From: Fen-1258 sp964595365
GTDB taxonomy: Bacteria > Bacteroidota > Ignavibacteria > Ignavibacteriales > Melioribacteraceae
Assembly (NCBI GenBank): GCA_964595365.1
Contig: CAZQQC010000047.1
Span: 1-19,297 of the forward strand
DNA length: 19,297 nt
Reading direction: 5' to 3'
Within the stretch, counting starts at the first letter, position 1. Each line of letters begins with the position of its first letter. The notes below the pieces were generated by a model. That model made no database searches. It was given only the letters and a program-made list of their open reading frames with translations, and was not told the origin of the DNA. Shown piece by piece: positions 6,984 to 14,062 of the stretch. Position numbers and translations under genes: made by a program.

Positions 6984-9240
6984 AAACTCTCCCAGCATAA
7001 TCTTCAGCCATTTTTTTCTTATTTGATGTTTGTTCCGGCAGTGAAGAATTTTTTAATGAAGCAACTTCAATTTCGACTACTGTTTCCGAGAAGGATGGCT
7101 TACTTGATGGTGGATCAAATTTATCGTCGGAATAATTTAATGGATTTATACCGCATGTGTCTCCCAGAACTGTATGCCCCAATCCGAAAGGAACATCCAG
7201 ATTGCCCGGCATAACTGTAGGATTGTAAATTAAAATTGCCGGAAATTTTCCTTTATTGGTTTTTAATATTACGTTGTTTCTATCGCCAAGTGATAAACTG
7301 CGCGCCGTATCCGGATTTATCTCCGCCCACAATTGATAGTAGACCGAACAGGCGCTTCCAAATTGTTCTACGAGAACGGGGTAAATGCTCATGTTTCCCT
7401 TGTAGTCTAAATTTCTATTAAAAATGTTAAGTCGTAATTTATTTTTAGGAAGCGGAGTTAATGAGCTTTTCGACTCAAAAGATTTTTTTACGAATGCCAT
7501 CTTAAAGTCAATTTTAGGATTGTATAATTCCTTTTGTGTATAAGGATTCCACCATCCTCCAGCTTCCATTAGCTTATCCCAAAAATCATCAAAGCTTGCG
7601 TTCTGTTCGGTCTGCCATCCGAGTTTTCTTAAACCTTTCTCAACTATTGTAGGTTTAGGTTGATCTATAAAAATACCTTCTCTGGCGGAGTAAATTTTTT
7701 TAGCAATTTGCTGTACATAATCGGAATAATTTCCGTAAGGAGATGTCACACCGGGTTTCAATTCTTGCATTAAAGATATAATTACATCGCCTGTATCGGC
7801 GGTTTTAAAAAATGTGTTTACTACCGGTTGCTGCACTGTAACAGCCGGTATACCCATCGATTTGTCGAGCAACAAGTCAAGCTTTTCAAGATTACAATGG
7901 TCGGGTATTATAAGGTGCGCGAACGAAGAGGTTTCATCTATAAAAGAAGAAAAGCTGGCAACAAAAGGAACGGCGCTCAATTGTTTTTTAAGAGCTTCGT
8001 TGTTGGGGTTATTAAATACGAAATTACTTCCGGATATTATTAATGCTTTTATATTGCTGCCTTTTGAAAGCCGCTCCATCAATGTTGCAAATGCATTATT
8101 TTCGTTTTGTCCGGGTTCATTCTTCAAAATGGATTCGATGAGACTGTCTTTTATTTTTCCGAAGCTGCGAAAACCTTTCAGTGCATTCAAAGCAATTATT
8201 GCAAATGCGCTTTGTGTTCCTTTTGAATTGTATAGTAGCGATTCATCAAAATAAGCAGCAGGTGCTAAGGCTTTTTCAAACTTTCTGCCGGTTTCTAAAA
8301 TTTTATCTGCTGTTACTCCGGTCAGTTTCTCTACCTTCTCCGGAACATAATTTTCTAATACATGATTTTTAAAGTCTTCGAATCCGTGAAAATTTTTCTC
8401 CACGTAATTTTTATCATACTGTTCATCTTTCAGTAAAACATATGCTATTCCCAGAGCAAAATCGCCGAATAAAACCGGTTGAAGTGGAATCCATTCATCA
8501 TGTTTTGAAACGTTAGGAGTCAGTTTCGGTTGAACAGCAGTAATCTTAAATTCTTTAGACCTATATTCATTTATCTTGCGTGTAAAGTAAAGAGGATTTT
8601 GAGAAATTAAAGTCAACTGGGCACCGAAGTTCAAAAGATAGTCGCATCTGTCGAAGTCGATAAAATCCGGCGCTTCGTTTGCCGCTTTAAAAAACGGGGA
8701 AGAGCTTGCAATCTGGAAGTTATCGACAATTAGATTTTTGAAACCGGTTGTCTCTGAAAATTTTTTGAATAAATTAGCCCTAAGTATAGATTCGGTTTGT
8801 GCAACAATAAAAACATTATCATGTTCGTTTTCCGAAACAGCTTTCTTCAAATTGTCCGAAAGAATTTTGAAAGCTTCCTCGTAAGTTATAGGTTTAAATT
8901 TTCCATCTATTTTTTTAACGGGTCCGGTAAGCCGCGCAGGATGATATAAATTGGCTACTGAAACAAGTCCCATCGAACAAATTCCCCCTTCATTTATTGG
9001 CGAATTAGGATTGCCAAATGCCTGAACCGGCAGTCCGTCTATTAAACGGATTTTAAGGCTGCAGCTACCGGGGCACTTTGTGCATGCTGTTAGTTTCCAT
9101 GATTCAATTCTTGGTCCGGAATAAAGCACCGGCTCAAATTGCTTAGGGAGTTTTAATACAGAAGCCGCGCCGCTGCCAATTGCAAGACCGAATAGAGAAC
9201 CTCCAAACAGTTTCACAAAATCCCGTCTATTAATTTCCAT
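6976..9240 (-). CDS. Tat-exported molybdopterin-oxidoreductase-like Fe-S subunit (ActB1/QrcB-like)
   Basis: 754 residues. The N-terminus has a twin-arginine signal (NRRDFVK, residues 4-10) followed by a hydrophobic stretch. A [4Fe-4S] site is formed by C53, C56, C60 and C88 (CxxCxxxC...GGICSMG). Next come the molybdopterin-oxidoreductase domains, and near the C-terminus a molydop-binding domain (about 590-720) containing PFGLGHTVLGDTCGINPL. The length and neighbours match QrcB and the B1 half of ActB; in those complexes this subunit is an electron-transfer protein that has lost its molybdenum. Whether a metal ligand persists here cannot be decided by eye. Separate B1 and B2 genes, as here, differ from the fused ActB of Rhodothermus-type complexes. 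AGGAG precedes the ATG by about 9 bases. Confidence 0.92.
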   Translation of the reverse strand: MEINRRDFVKLFGGSLFGLAIGSGAASVLKLPKQFEPVLYSGPRIESWKLTACTKCPGSCSLKIRLIDGLPVQAFGNPNSPINEGGICSMGLVSVANLYHPARLTGPVKKIDGKFKPITYEEAFKILSDNLKKAVSENEHDNVFIVAQTESILRANLFKKFSETTGFKNLIVDNFQIASSSPFFKAANEAPDFIDFDRCDYLLNFGAQLTLISQNPLYFTRKINEYRSKEFKITAVQPKLTPNVSKHDEWIPLQPVLFGDFALGIAYVLLKDEQYDKNYVEKNFHGFEDFKNHVLENYVPEKVEKLTGVTADKILETGRKFEKALAPAAYFDESLLYNSKGTQSAFAIIALNALKGFRSFGKIKDSLIESILKNEPGQNENNAFATLMERLSKGSNIKALIISGSNFVFNNPNNEALKKQLSAVPFVASFSSFIDETSSFAHLIIPDHCNLEKLDLLLDKSMGIPAVTVQQPVVNTFFKTADTGDVIISLMQELKPGVTSPYGNYSDYVQQIAKKIYSAREGIFIDQPKPTIVEKGLRKLGWQTEQNASFDDFWDKLMEAGGWWNPYTQKELYNPKIDFKMAFVKKSFESKSSLTPLPKNKLRLNIFNRNLDYKGNMSIYPVLVEQFGSACSVYYQLWAEINPDTARSLSLGDRNNVILKTNKGKFPAILIYNPTVMPGNLDVPFGLGHTVLGDTCGINPLNYSDDKFDPPSSKPSFSETVVEIEVASLKNSSLPEQTSNKKKMAEDYAGRVYA

Positions 9241-9296
9241 TTAGTAAATTCTCCTGTAAATCATTATTTAATATTATTTGTTATGCATTTAACTCA

Positions 9297-9809
9297 TTAA
9301 CGATGGCAGCTACCGCAGTCGGTTGTTATTTTTTTACTTTCATGGCATTGCAAACAGACCTGCATTTTTAACGGGTAAAAATTTTTCAATTTTGGTGAAG
9401 TTTGTTCACCCATATTACCATGACAGTTCGAACATTCTAATTTACCGAGTTTAACGTGCCTTCTATGAGAAAAGTAAGCATAATCGGGAACGGTATAGTT
9501 AATTTCCCAGGATATTGTTTTATTTTGTTTTACGAGCTCATAAATTTTTTTTTCTTCTGTAGAAGCTGGATTCATCAACCTTGAATGGCATACACTGCAC
9601 AATTTCACATCGGGAATTCCTGCACGCGATTGTGTTTCAACACCGCGATGGCAGTTCATACATTTGATCTTCCGTTCCTTGGCATGAACGTAATGACTAA
9701 AAGATACAGTATCAGTCTCAACAGTATTGTTGGATTTATTATTAACGATAAATAGACCTGCAATGAGGCTGATTAGAAAAAGAAGAAGGACAAATATTTT
9801 ATTTTTCAT
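9297..9809 (-). CDS. pentaheme cytochrome c (ActA/QrcA-like, cytochrome c3/c7 fold)
   Basis: 170 residues with an N-terminal signal anchor (about 4-22). Five CxxCH motifs are visible: CMNCH (50-54), CSVCH (71-75), CSNCH (126-130), CLQCH (152-156) and CGSCH (165-169). Extra His residues, e.g. FSHYVH (38-42) and FSHRRH (113-118), are the expected distal ligands of a bis-His, class III-type cytochrome. Five hemes match ActA, whereas QrcA carries six. In alternative complex III this subunit accepts electrons from the Fe-S subunit and passes them to soluble carriers in the periplasm. It lies 56 bases before the molybdopterin-like gene and 103 bases after the monoheme gene, in the operon's upstream half. 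Confidence 0.94.
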   Translation of the reverse strand: MKNKIFVLLLFLISLIAGLFIVNNKSNNTVETDTVSFSHYVHAKERKIKCMNCHRGVETQSRAGIPDVKLCSVCHSRLMNPASTEEKKIYELVKQNKTISWEINYTVPDYAYFSHRRHVKLGKLECSNCHGNMGEQTSPKLKNFYPLKMQVCLQCHESKKITTDCGSCHR

Positions 9810-9912
9810 AATAATTTTTCTTATTCAAGTTAACTGCCTTATGCTAAATAGTCCGATCGAGTCTTCTCAAAAACTTTAACGTGAATCTTTGAGATACATG
9901 AATGCATGTTAA

Positions 9913-10389
9913 TTAATTTTCAAGTGATCTAAGAAACTCCAGCACAGCCCTGGCATCGCTTTGCTTTAAGCGCTGATCCTTCATTTCAGGCACCGTTTTC
10001 CATGCTTGAATCAGCTTTTTTATGTAAGGATCTTTCTTTTGCATTTCGGTTGTGTTCATCAAATAGTTCATGATGAATTCCGGTGATAAACGTTTCGTAA
10101 TTCCCCGTAAAGGCGGAGCCAGATTCACATTGTCGATATCATGGCACAAAGCACATTTATCGTTAAATATCGAACTTCCTTTTTCAACAAGTCTCTGGTC
10201 TATACTTCCCAGTTTTACTTCTTTAATTGGACCGATACCTTTGTTGTCCAATTGCGAAGATTTTTTTTCCTGTTGAAATTCGTGATTGGCTACTAACCGA
10301 TTATCCGTTACCTGATTTTGCAATACGAACCCTGCGAAAAGAATAAACGGAACGGTATATAACGTTTTTGCGATTGAATTTATTTTCAT
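9913..10389 (-). CDS. monoheme cytochrome c (ActE-like or soluble electron carrier)
   Basis: 158 residues. An N-terminal hydrophobic segment (about 10-24) is a signal peptide or anchor, followed by a polar linker to about residue 65. One heme site, CALCH (79-83), is followed by the APPLRGI turn typical of class I cytochrome c and a Met in VPEM (136) that is the probable sixth ligand; the helix ending ARAVLEFLRSL closes the fold. It likely carries electrons from the quinone oxidoreductase to a terminal acceptor, as ActE does in some alternative complex III clusters. GGGAG lies just before the ATG. Neighbours are the barrel-like heme protein gene upstream (51-base gap) and the pentaheme gene downstream. 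Confidence 0.88.
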   Translation of the reverse strand: MKINSIAKTLYTVPFILFAGFVLQNQVTDNRLVANHEFQQEKKSSQLDNKGIGPIKEVKLGSIDQRLVEKGSSIFNDKCALCHDIDNVNLAPPLRGITKRLSPEFIMNYLMNTTEMQKKDPYIKKLIQAWKTVPEMKDQRLKQSDARAVLEFLRSLEN

Positions 10390-10440
10390 TTTCTTTCTCC
10401 CAAAAAATTAATATGACATTTGAAATAATTCTAATAATTG

Positions 10441-11817
10441 TTAAAAGACAAACCACCCCAGCAAGTACAAGGTATTATTGTTGGAAGCATTTCTTCCAGA
10501 GCCGTCGTAATTGCTGCTGCTTCCGTTGAACTTATTGTAAAGTGTATACTGAACAGCAAATTGAGTATTGACCCAGGGTAAAAATGTTAATTGAAAAATT
10601 TCGCCGTTGCTGTTAGGCTTGCCGTTAAAGCTTCCGGTTACACTTCTCTTTGTATAAAGAAACGCATCGCCTGTACCGCTTATTAAAAAGAATCCTGCCG
10701 ACAGCGAAACCCAATCGGGAAAATTGTAAGTACAATCGAACTTAAAAGAGTTTAAATTATTGTTTGAATTAGCAGATTGTTCCGAGTTAAAATATGCATC
10801 AAGATTTTGTTTCTCTGTTATGTATGTTGCATGCAGCAGAATTGAACTTCCGTTATCAATAGTTTTTTCATATTGTGCATCGAGACCGATGTCGGTATAA
10901 TTATTTGTTAAGCCGGTTACTCCCGAAGGATACATAGCCGAGAATATGCCGTAAGTTCCCACTGCCAAATATTGGTCTTTCCATTGTTGTTGAACTGCTA
11001 ATCTCCAATAAGGTGCAAAGCCTTTAATATATTCTCTCCATGCTGGACCCGGGGGGTAAGAAACGCCTGCTGGAGAAGAACGATAAAGAGAAACTTCGGC
11101 ATAAATTAATTTATCATAAAGTGCATAAGCACCTAAGCCGGCTACATTGTTCATAGTAGATTGCAGCAAAGTGGCAGTAGGAGACGGAGCGCTTTTTGAA
11201 AAAAAGTATGGGAATCCCCATGCAGGTGTCGAATTCCAAACATCCTGTGTAGTAGGCGCATTGTTTAATGTTAATCCGTAAAGTAAATCTTTCGACCACA
11301 GCTTTGTATGATCTGCATATCTGATATCCAGCATTTCTATTCCAATTGTACCTTCGCTTAAACTATAGGCAGTTTCAACATAAGCTCCAATCTTTGGCGT
11401 CACTTCACCGGCAAGAAATAAACTTACTCCTTCGGGTGATTGAACAAAGCTATTACGTAAACCCGGCTCGGCTTTATTAATAGAAGTGTAAGACGATTTT
11501 ACAGATGCAGAAAATGAAAATGTCTGAGGAATCTTCAGTGTTGTCCTTCCACTATCCGGCGATACTCCTTCAAGCATCTCTATGTTCGTTAATGTATAGC
11601 CGTTAAGCTTAAACATTCTGCCGAAAGAAGTAAGAGTTGGATAGGTATAATGACAGTATTTGCACGATAAATTAGTTTGTCTGGCAAAATTTGGAATTGC
11701 ATAATTGTTAGTAGCAGTTAGAAATACGAGCGCCACAACCGCTGAAAAAAGTAAGTATATTTTATTATTCTTTTTTTCTAAAAGTAATTTTTTTAAAGAT
11801 GTAATTGTGCGCGACAT
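10441..11817 (-). CDS. outer-membrane beta-barrel-like protein with an N-terminal c-heme site
   Basis: 458 residues. A long signal region (hydrophobic 21-36) ends near NYA-IPNFARQ. Directly after it comes one heme motif, CKYCH (52-56), followed by PTLTSFGRMFKLNGY (60-74). This FARQT...CxxCH...FGR.FKLNGY block occurs in a family of uncharacterised exported proteins often annotated as cytochrome-like. The rest is rich in Gly, Ser, Tyr and Asn with alternating hydrophobic residues and no helices, and the protein ends in WFVF, a terminal Phe typical of outer-membrane barrels. It may be a porin-like protein with a heme plug that handles electrons at the outer membrane; this role is inferred. It is the first gene of the operon, with a strong AGGAAGGG box. 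Confidence 0.85.
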   Translation of the reverse strand: MSRTITSLKKLLLEKKNNKIYLLFSAVVALVFLTATNNYAIPNFARQTNLSCKYCHYTYPTLTSFGRMFKLNGYTLTNIEMLEGVSPDSGRTTLKIPQTFSFSASVKSSYTSINKAEPGLRNSFVQSPEGVSLFLAGEVTPKIGAYVETAYSLSEGTIGIEMLDIRYADHTKLWSKDLLYGLTLNNAPTTQDVWNSTPAWGFPYFFSKSAPSPTATLLQSTMNNVAGLGAYALYDKLIYAEVSLYRSSPAGVSYPPGPAWREYIKGFAPYWRLAVQQQWKDQYLAVGTYGIFSAMYPSGVTGLTNNYTDIGLDAQYEKTIDNGSSILLHATYITEKQNLDAYFNSEQSANSNNNLNSFKFDCTYNFPDWVSLSAGFFLISGTGDAFLYTKRSVTGSFNGKPNSNGEIFQLTFLPWVNTQFAVQYTLYNKFNGSSSNYDGSGRNASNNNTLYLLGWFVF

Positions 11818-11826
11818 TTTATTATT

Positions 11827-11834
11827 CCCTTCCT
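11827..11834 (-). promoter_or_regulatory. strong ribosome-binding site of the redox operon's first gene
   Basis: The minus strand reads AGGAAGGG, ending 9 bases before the ATG at 11817. Most genes here have weaker boxes, so this one supports both the start choice and active translation of the lead gene. Confidence 0.55.
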
Positions 11835-11909
11835 GATTACTTACTCACCATACGCAAGGTTTGATCGACGGTGAAGAAATTAAAATTGCAAAACGAGCAT
11901 TTCTTCCAA

Positions 11910-11931
11910 ACAACTATAATTCAGTTGTCAA
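11910..11931 (-). promoter_or_regulatory. candidate operator/-35 region upstream of the redox operon
   Basis: ACAACT (11910-11915) and AGTTGT (11923-11928) form a perfect 6-bp inverted repeat with a 7-base spacer. On the minus strand a TTGACA (11931-11926) overlaps it. It lies about 95-115 bases before the first ATG of the operon in the only sizeable gap between the operon and the regulator gene. No convincing -10 at the usual spacing was found, so promoter status is tentative. Confidence 0.35.
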
Positions 11932-11996
11932 GCCCAAACATTGCGTAACATCAGTTATTTAGTTAAACTTTTCATATATATTTTAATTAAAGCTAA

Positions 11997-12371
11997 TTAA
12001 ATTTTAGACCTCAGACAGTTTTCAATTGCTTCATCGAGTTTGCGCAGTTCCAAAGGCTTCACAAAAAGGTAGTCTGCACCATAAATCTTTACATCGGATT
12101 CTGTTATTTGATCCGGGAAACTTGTAATTGCAATTATCGGGAGGCTGCGCTGAAGAGATTTGGCTTGCGAAATAAAATTTATTCCGAATTCGGAATTTTC
12201 TCTGACATCGGTAATTAGAAGATTAAAACTTTGTTCACGAATTTTTTTCAGCCCTGCCTTAGCATTATTTACTGTGGTTATAGAATATTTTTTTTTCCTT
12301 AAATAATCCTTGAAAGCAGAAAGTATATTTTCGTCTCTGTCCACAGTCAATATTTTGGGCCTACGCTGCAT
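11997..12371 (-). CDS. receiver-only response regulator
   Basis: 124 residues from ATG 12371; a TTG at 12401 in frame is possible but gives an unusual charged extension. The receiver domain fills the protein: acidic pocket VDRDE (D11, D13), phosphoacceptor Asp in LLITDVR (D55), conserved Thr in AITSF (83) and Lys in FVKPLE (105). All phosphorylation residues are present. There is no DNA-binding, enzymatic or other output domain, so it must act by protein contact, for example in a phosphorelay or on a kinase. No histidine kinase is in the window. It is on the same strand as the redox operon and ends about 180 bases before its first gene; whether it belongs to that unit is unclear. Confidence 0.88.
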   Translation of the reverse strand: MQRRPKILTVDRDENILSAFKDYLRKKKYSITTVNNAKAGLKKIREQSFNLLITDVRENSEFGINFISQAKSLQRSLPIIAITSFPDQITESDVKIYGADYLFVKPLELRKLDEAIENCLRSKI

Positions 12372-12433
12372 TTTAGTGGAACCTGCACTTTTGATATGCA
12401 ATTTTCAATAAGTATGCCACCTGTTTGTTGGAG

Positions 12434-12479
12434 CGTTAAATGATTTTTTGAAAGGTTTGTAAGGAATGAATATTTAACG
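12434..12479. repeat. 8-bp perfect inverted repeat upstream of the response regulator
   Basis: CGTTAAAT at 12434-12441 and ATTTAACG at 12472-12479, separated by 30 bases. It lies 63-108 bases upstream of the regulator's ATG, a place where an activator or repressor could bind. Confidence 0.5.
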
Positions 12480-12489
12480 TGAAGGAGAG

Positions 12490-12530
12490 TTTGACAAATT
12501 TTATTTTACACGTGTCAAATTTTATTTTAC
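12490..12530. repeat. 15-bp direct repeat, period 21, overlapping an inverted TTTGACA/TGTCAAA pair
   Basis: CAAATTTTATTTTAC occurs at 12495-12509 and again at 12516-12530, 21 bases apart, i.e. two helical turns. TTTGACA (12490-12496) and TGTCAAA (12513-12519) form a 7-bp inverted repeat around the first copy. On the minus strand the second half reads TTGACA, a possible -35 for the regulator gene. Paired same-face sites suggest a protein-binding operator. Confidence 0.55.
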
Positions 12531-12798
12531 CTGCCTTACATTAGGGTTACCGCATGATGAAGAAAAGCTAATAAACCCGTTGTGTGAATTAGTTGAGAAC
12601 TTATTTAATATGCGTTGAGTCAACAATAAAAATGTTTTTTTGATTTATGAGTTTAGTTTATTAAGATGAGTTAAGATGAATTATAACCATTGCAATTAAA
12701 CTGAACTTTATTTCTTTCTAATTTTATTAAGTGGTTTGCCTGAACTTGAAAAATTGTTGCGAGCTGAAGAACGTAAATTTGATTTATAAACCTTCGGC

Positions 12799-13815
12799 TT
12801 ATTTCCTCGGCAATCTCTCCAAATAGGAGCTGGTGCTTAAAACTGCAAAATTATCTTTGAGTTTTAATTCGTTTAGTGATTCACAATTCAAGTAACTCAT
12901 CGCGCTCTTTAATCCGTCGCTTATGGCATTGATTATACTTTTAACTGTACCTTTATACGGCACCATCGTTTCTTCGCCTTCGATAAACTCTCCTTTCATT
13001 TTAACTCCGAACGATGCAGACCCGCGGTATTTTTTCCAAAGTTGATCGCCATATTTTATTACTTCTCCGGGAGTTTCTTTCGTCCCGGCTAACATTCTTC
13101 CGAGCATCACTGCATCGGCTCCGGCGGAAAGTGCTTTAACGACATCTCCGGGACTTTTAATTCCGCCGTCGGCAATCAATTCAATTTTTAATTTTTGATC
13201 TTCGCGGGTAAAGAAACAGTCTATTAAAGAAGAAATTTGCCCGATTCCGATTCCGGTTTGAACCGAAGTGGTGCAAACGCTTCCGCCGCCAATTCCAATT
13301 CGTGCTGCATCGGCTCCGGCATCAACAAGCTGCTTCAATGTGCTGCCGTGTGCAATGTTTCCAACGATCACTTTCACATTATATTTTTTTTTGATCTCCT
13401 CACATTTATTCAACACATGTGCGTTGTTAGCATTTGCTGTGTCGATGCAAACTATAAGATTGTTTGAAGCAATTTTTTTTAACAACGAATCATCCGCCGT
13501 TAAACTTACCGAAACGGCTTTCACTCCTTCAACAACATTGCCGTTAGAAAATAATTCGGTCAACGATGAATCGAATCTGTTTACGATGCCAAAACAACCT
13601 AAGTTTGATAATTCTTTAGCCATCGCAATGCCGGTAACCGTATCCATTGGGCTGGAAACTACCGGGACAGCAAGATCGGTTCCGAGAAACTTTGATTTTA
13701 TGTTTACTTCTGTTCTAGTTTTGACCCGCGAAATCTCGGTGGGAATCAGACTAATGTCGTCATAGGTTAACGACAGCGAGTAATCGTTCAACTCTCGCTT
13801 AGAAAAAATTTTCAT
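12799..13815 (-). CDS. IMP dehydrogenase/GMP reductase family enzyme (GMP reductase-like, no CBS domains)
   Basis: 338 residues forming a single TIM barrel, the length of GuaC rather than of CBS-containing GuaB (about 490). Family motifs: TYDDISLIPTE (17-27), SSPMDTVTG (54-62), VGNIAHG (151-157), the catalytic loop GIGGGSVCTT (174-183) with Cys181, ADGGIKSPGD (215-224) and YRGSASFG (263-270). The Arg-Tyr flap dyad of IMP dehydrogenase is not visible between YRG and VPYKG, which favours NADPH-dependent GMP-to-IMP reduction. Oddities are GGGS in place of the usual GPGS, and Ser in place of Arg right after CTT. The enzyme acts in cytosolic purine salvage. It is apparently monocistronic and divergent from the peptide transporter gene. 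An IMP dehydrogenase activity cannot be excluded. Confidence 0.93.
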   Translation of the reverse strand: MKIFSKRELNDYSLSLTYDDISLIPTEISRVKTRTEVNIKSKFLGTDLAVPVVSSPMDTVTGIAMAKELSNLGCFGIVNRFDSSLTELFSNGNVVEGVKAVSVSLTADDSLLKKIASNNLIVCIDTANANNAHVLNKCEEIKKKYNVKVIVGNIAHGSTLKQLVDAGADAARIGIGGGSVCTTSVQTGIGIGQISSLIDCFFTREDQKLKIELIADGGIKSPGDVVKALSAGADAVMLGRMLAGTKETPGEVIKYGDQLWKKYRGSASFGVKMKGEFIEGEETMVPYKGTVKSIINAISDGLKSAMSYLNCESLNELKLKDNFAVLSTSSYLERLPRK

Positions 13816-13836
13816 TTCTCACTCTCTGTTTGTGTG

Positions 13837-13874
13837 GGAATTCTTCCAAAAGAGTTTTCGAAGGGATGAATTCC
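13837..13874 (-). promoter_or_regulatory. long hairpin in the leader of the IMPDH/GMPR-family gene
   Basis: On the minus strand GGAATT pairs with AATTCC, CTTC with GAAG and AAAA with TTTT, around a CTC loop, giving 14 base pairs with one G-G mismatch and a bulge of five bases. It ends 21 bases before the ATG at 13815. No T-tract follows, so it is not a simple terminator; it could control mRNA stability or translation, or be a DNA operator. Confidence 0.45.
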
Positions 13875-14062
13875 TATCGAACATCCTTTCGGAAAAAGTA
13901 TAACAATATGCTTCCATATTTCTACTATAGAATCTATACAATTTTTTATTCCAAATCTTCCGACTTGATAAAAATTTTTCCGGTTTTCTTTCAATGCCGA
14001 TTTTTAAAGCAATTAAAAATGTTTTTTTCTAACTTGCACAAAATTTAATCTGCAGAAAATTT

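Larger units (their letters stand above)
12372..12798. other. AT-rich intergenic region with several repeats, no clear gene
   Basis: About 430 bases lie between the response-regulator start and the stop of the IMPDH/GMPR-family gene. No open frame with a credible start is seen. It holds an 8-bp inverted repeat, a 15-bp direct repeat, a tandem 10-mer (TTAAGATGAG/TTAAGATGAA, 12661-12680) and the odd palindrome GTTGAGTCAAC (12614-12624). Near 12700-12789 both strands have short open frames without start codons (plus strand: ...LPELEKLLRAEERKFDL), which could be the tail of a decayed gene. Promoters for the regulator gene are expected here. Confidence 0.6.

Noticed and set aside
7814..8254. Long plus-strand open frame opposite the molybdopterin-like gene
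   Set aside because: It is a shadow of a clearly coding minus-strand gene with family motifs, and has no domain of its own.
9865..9894. TCTCAAA/TTTGAGA inverted repeat between the monoheme and pentaheme genes
   Set aside because: A 7-bp stem with a 16-base loop and no T-tract; too weak to call a terminator, and the operon seems to continue through it.
12700..12840. Protein-like short frames on both strands just past the purine enzyme stop
   Set aside because: Neither has a usable start codon; the minus-strand frame (...SGKPLNKIRKK) only opens inside the enzyme gene. At most a gene remnant.
13812..13994. Minus-strand 60-codon open frame ending in an ATGA overlap with the purine enzyme gene
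   Set aside because: It lies across the leader hairpin, has no ribosome-binding site and no recognisable domain; the overlap is probably chance.
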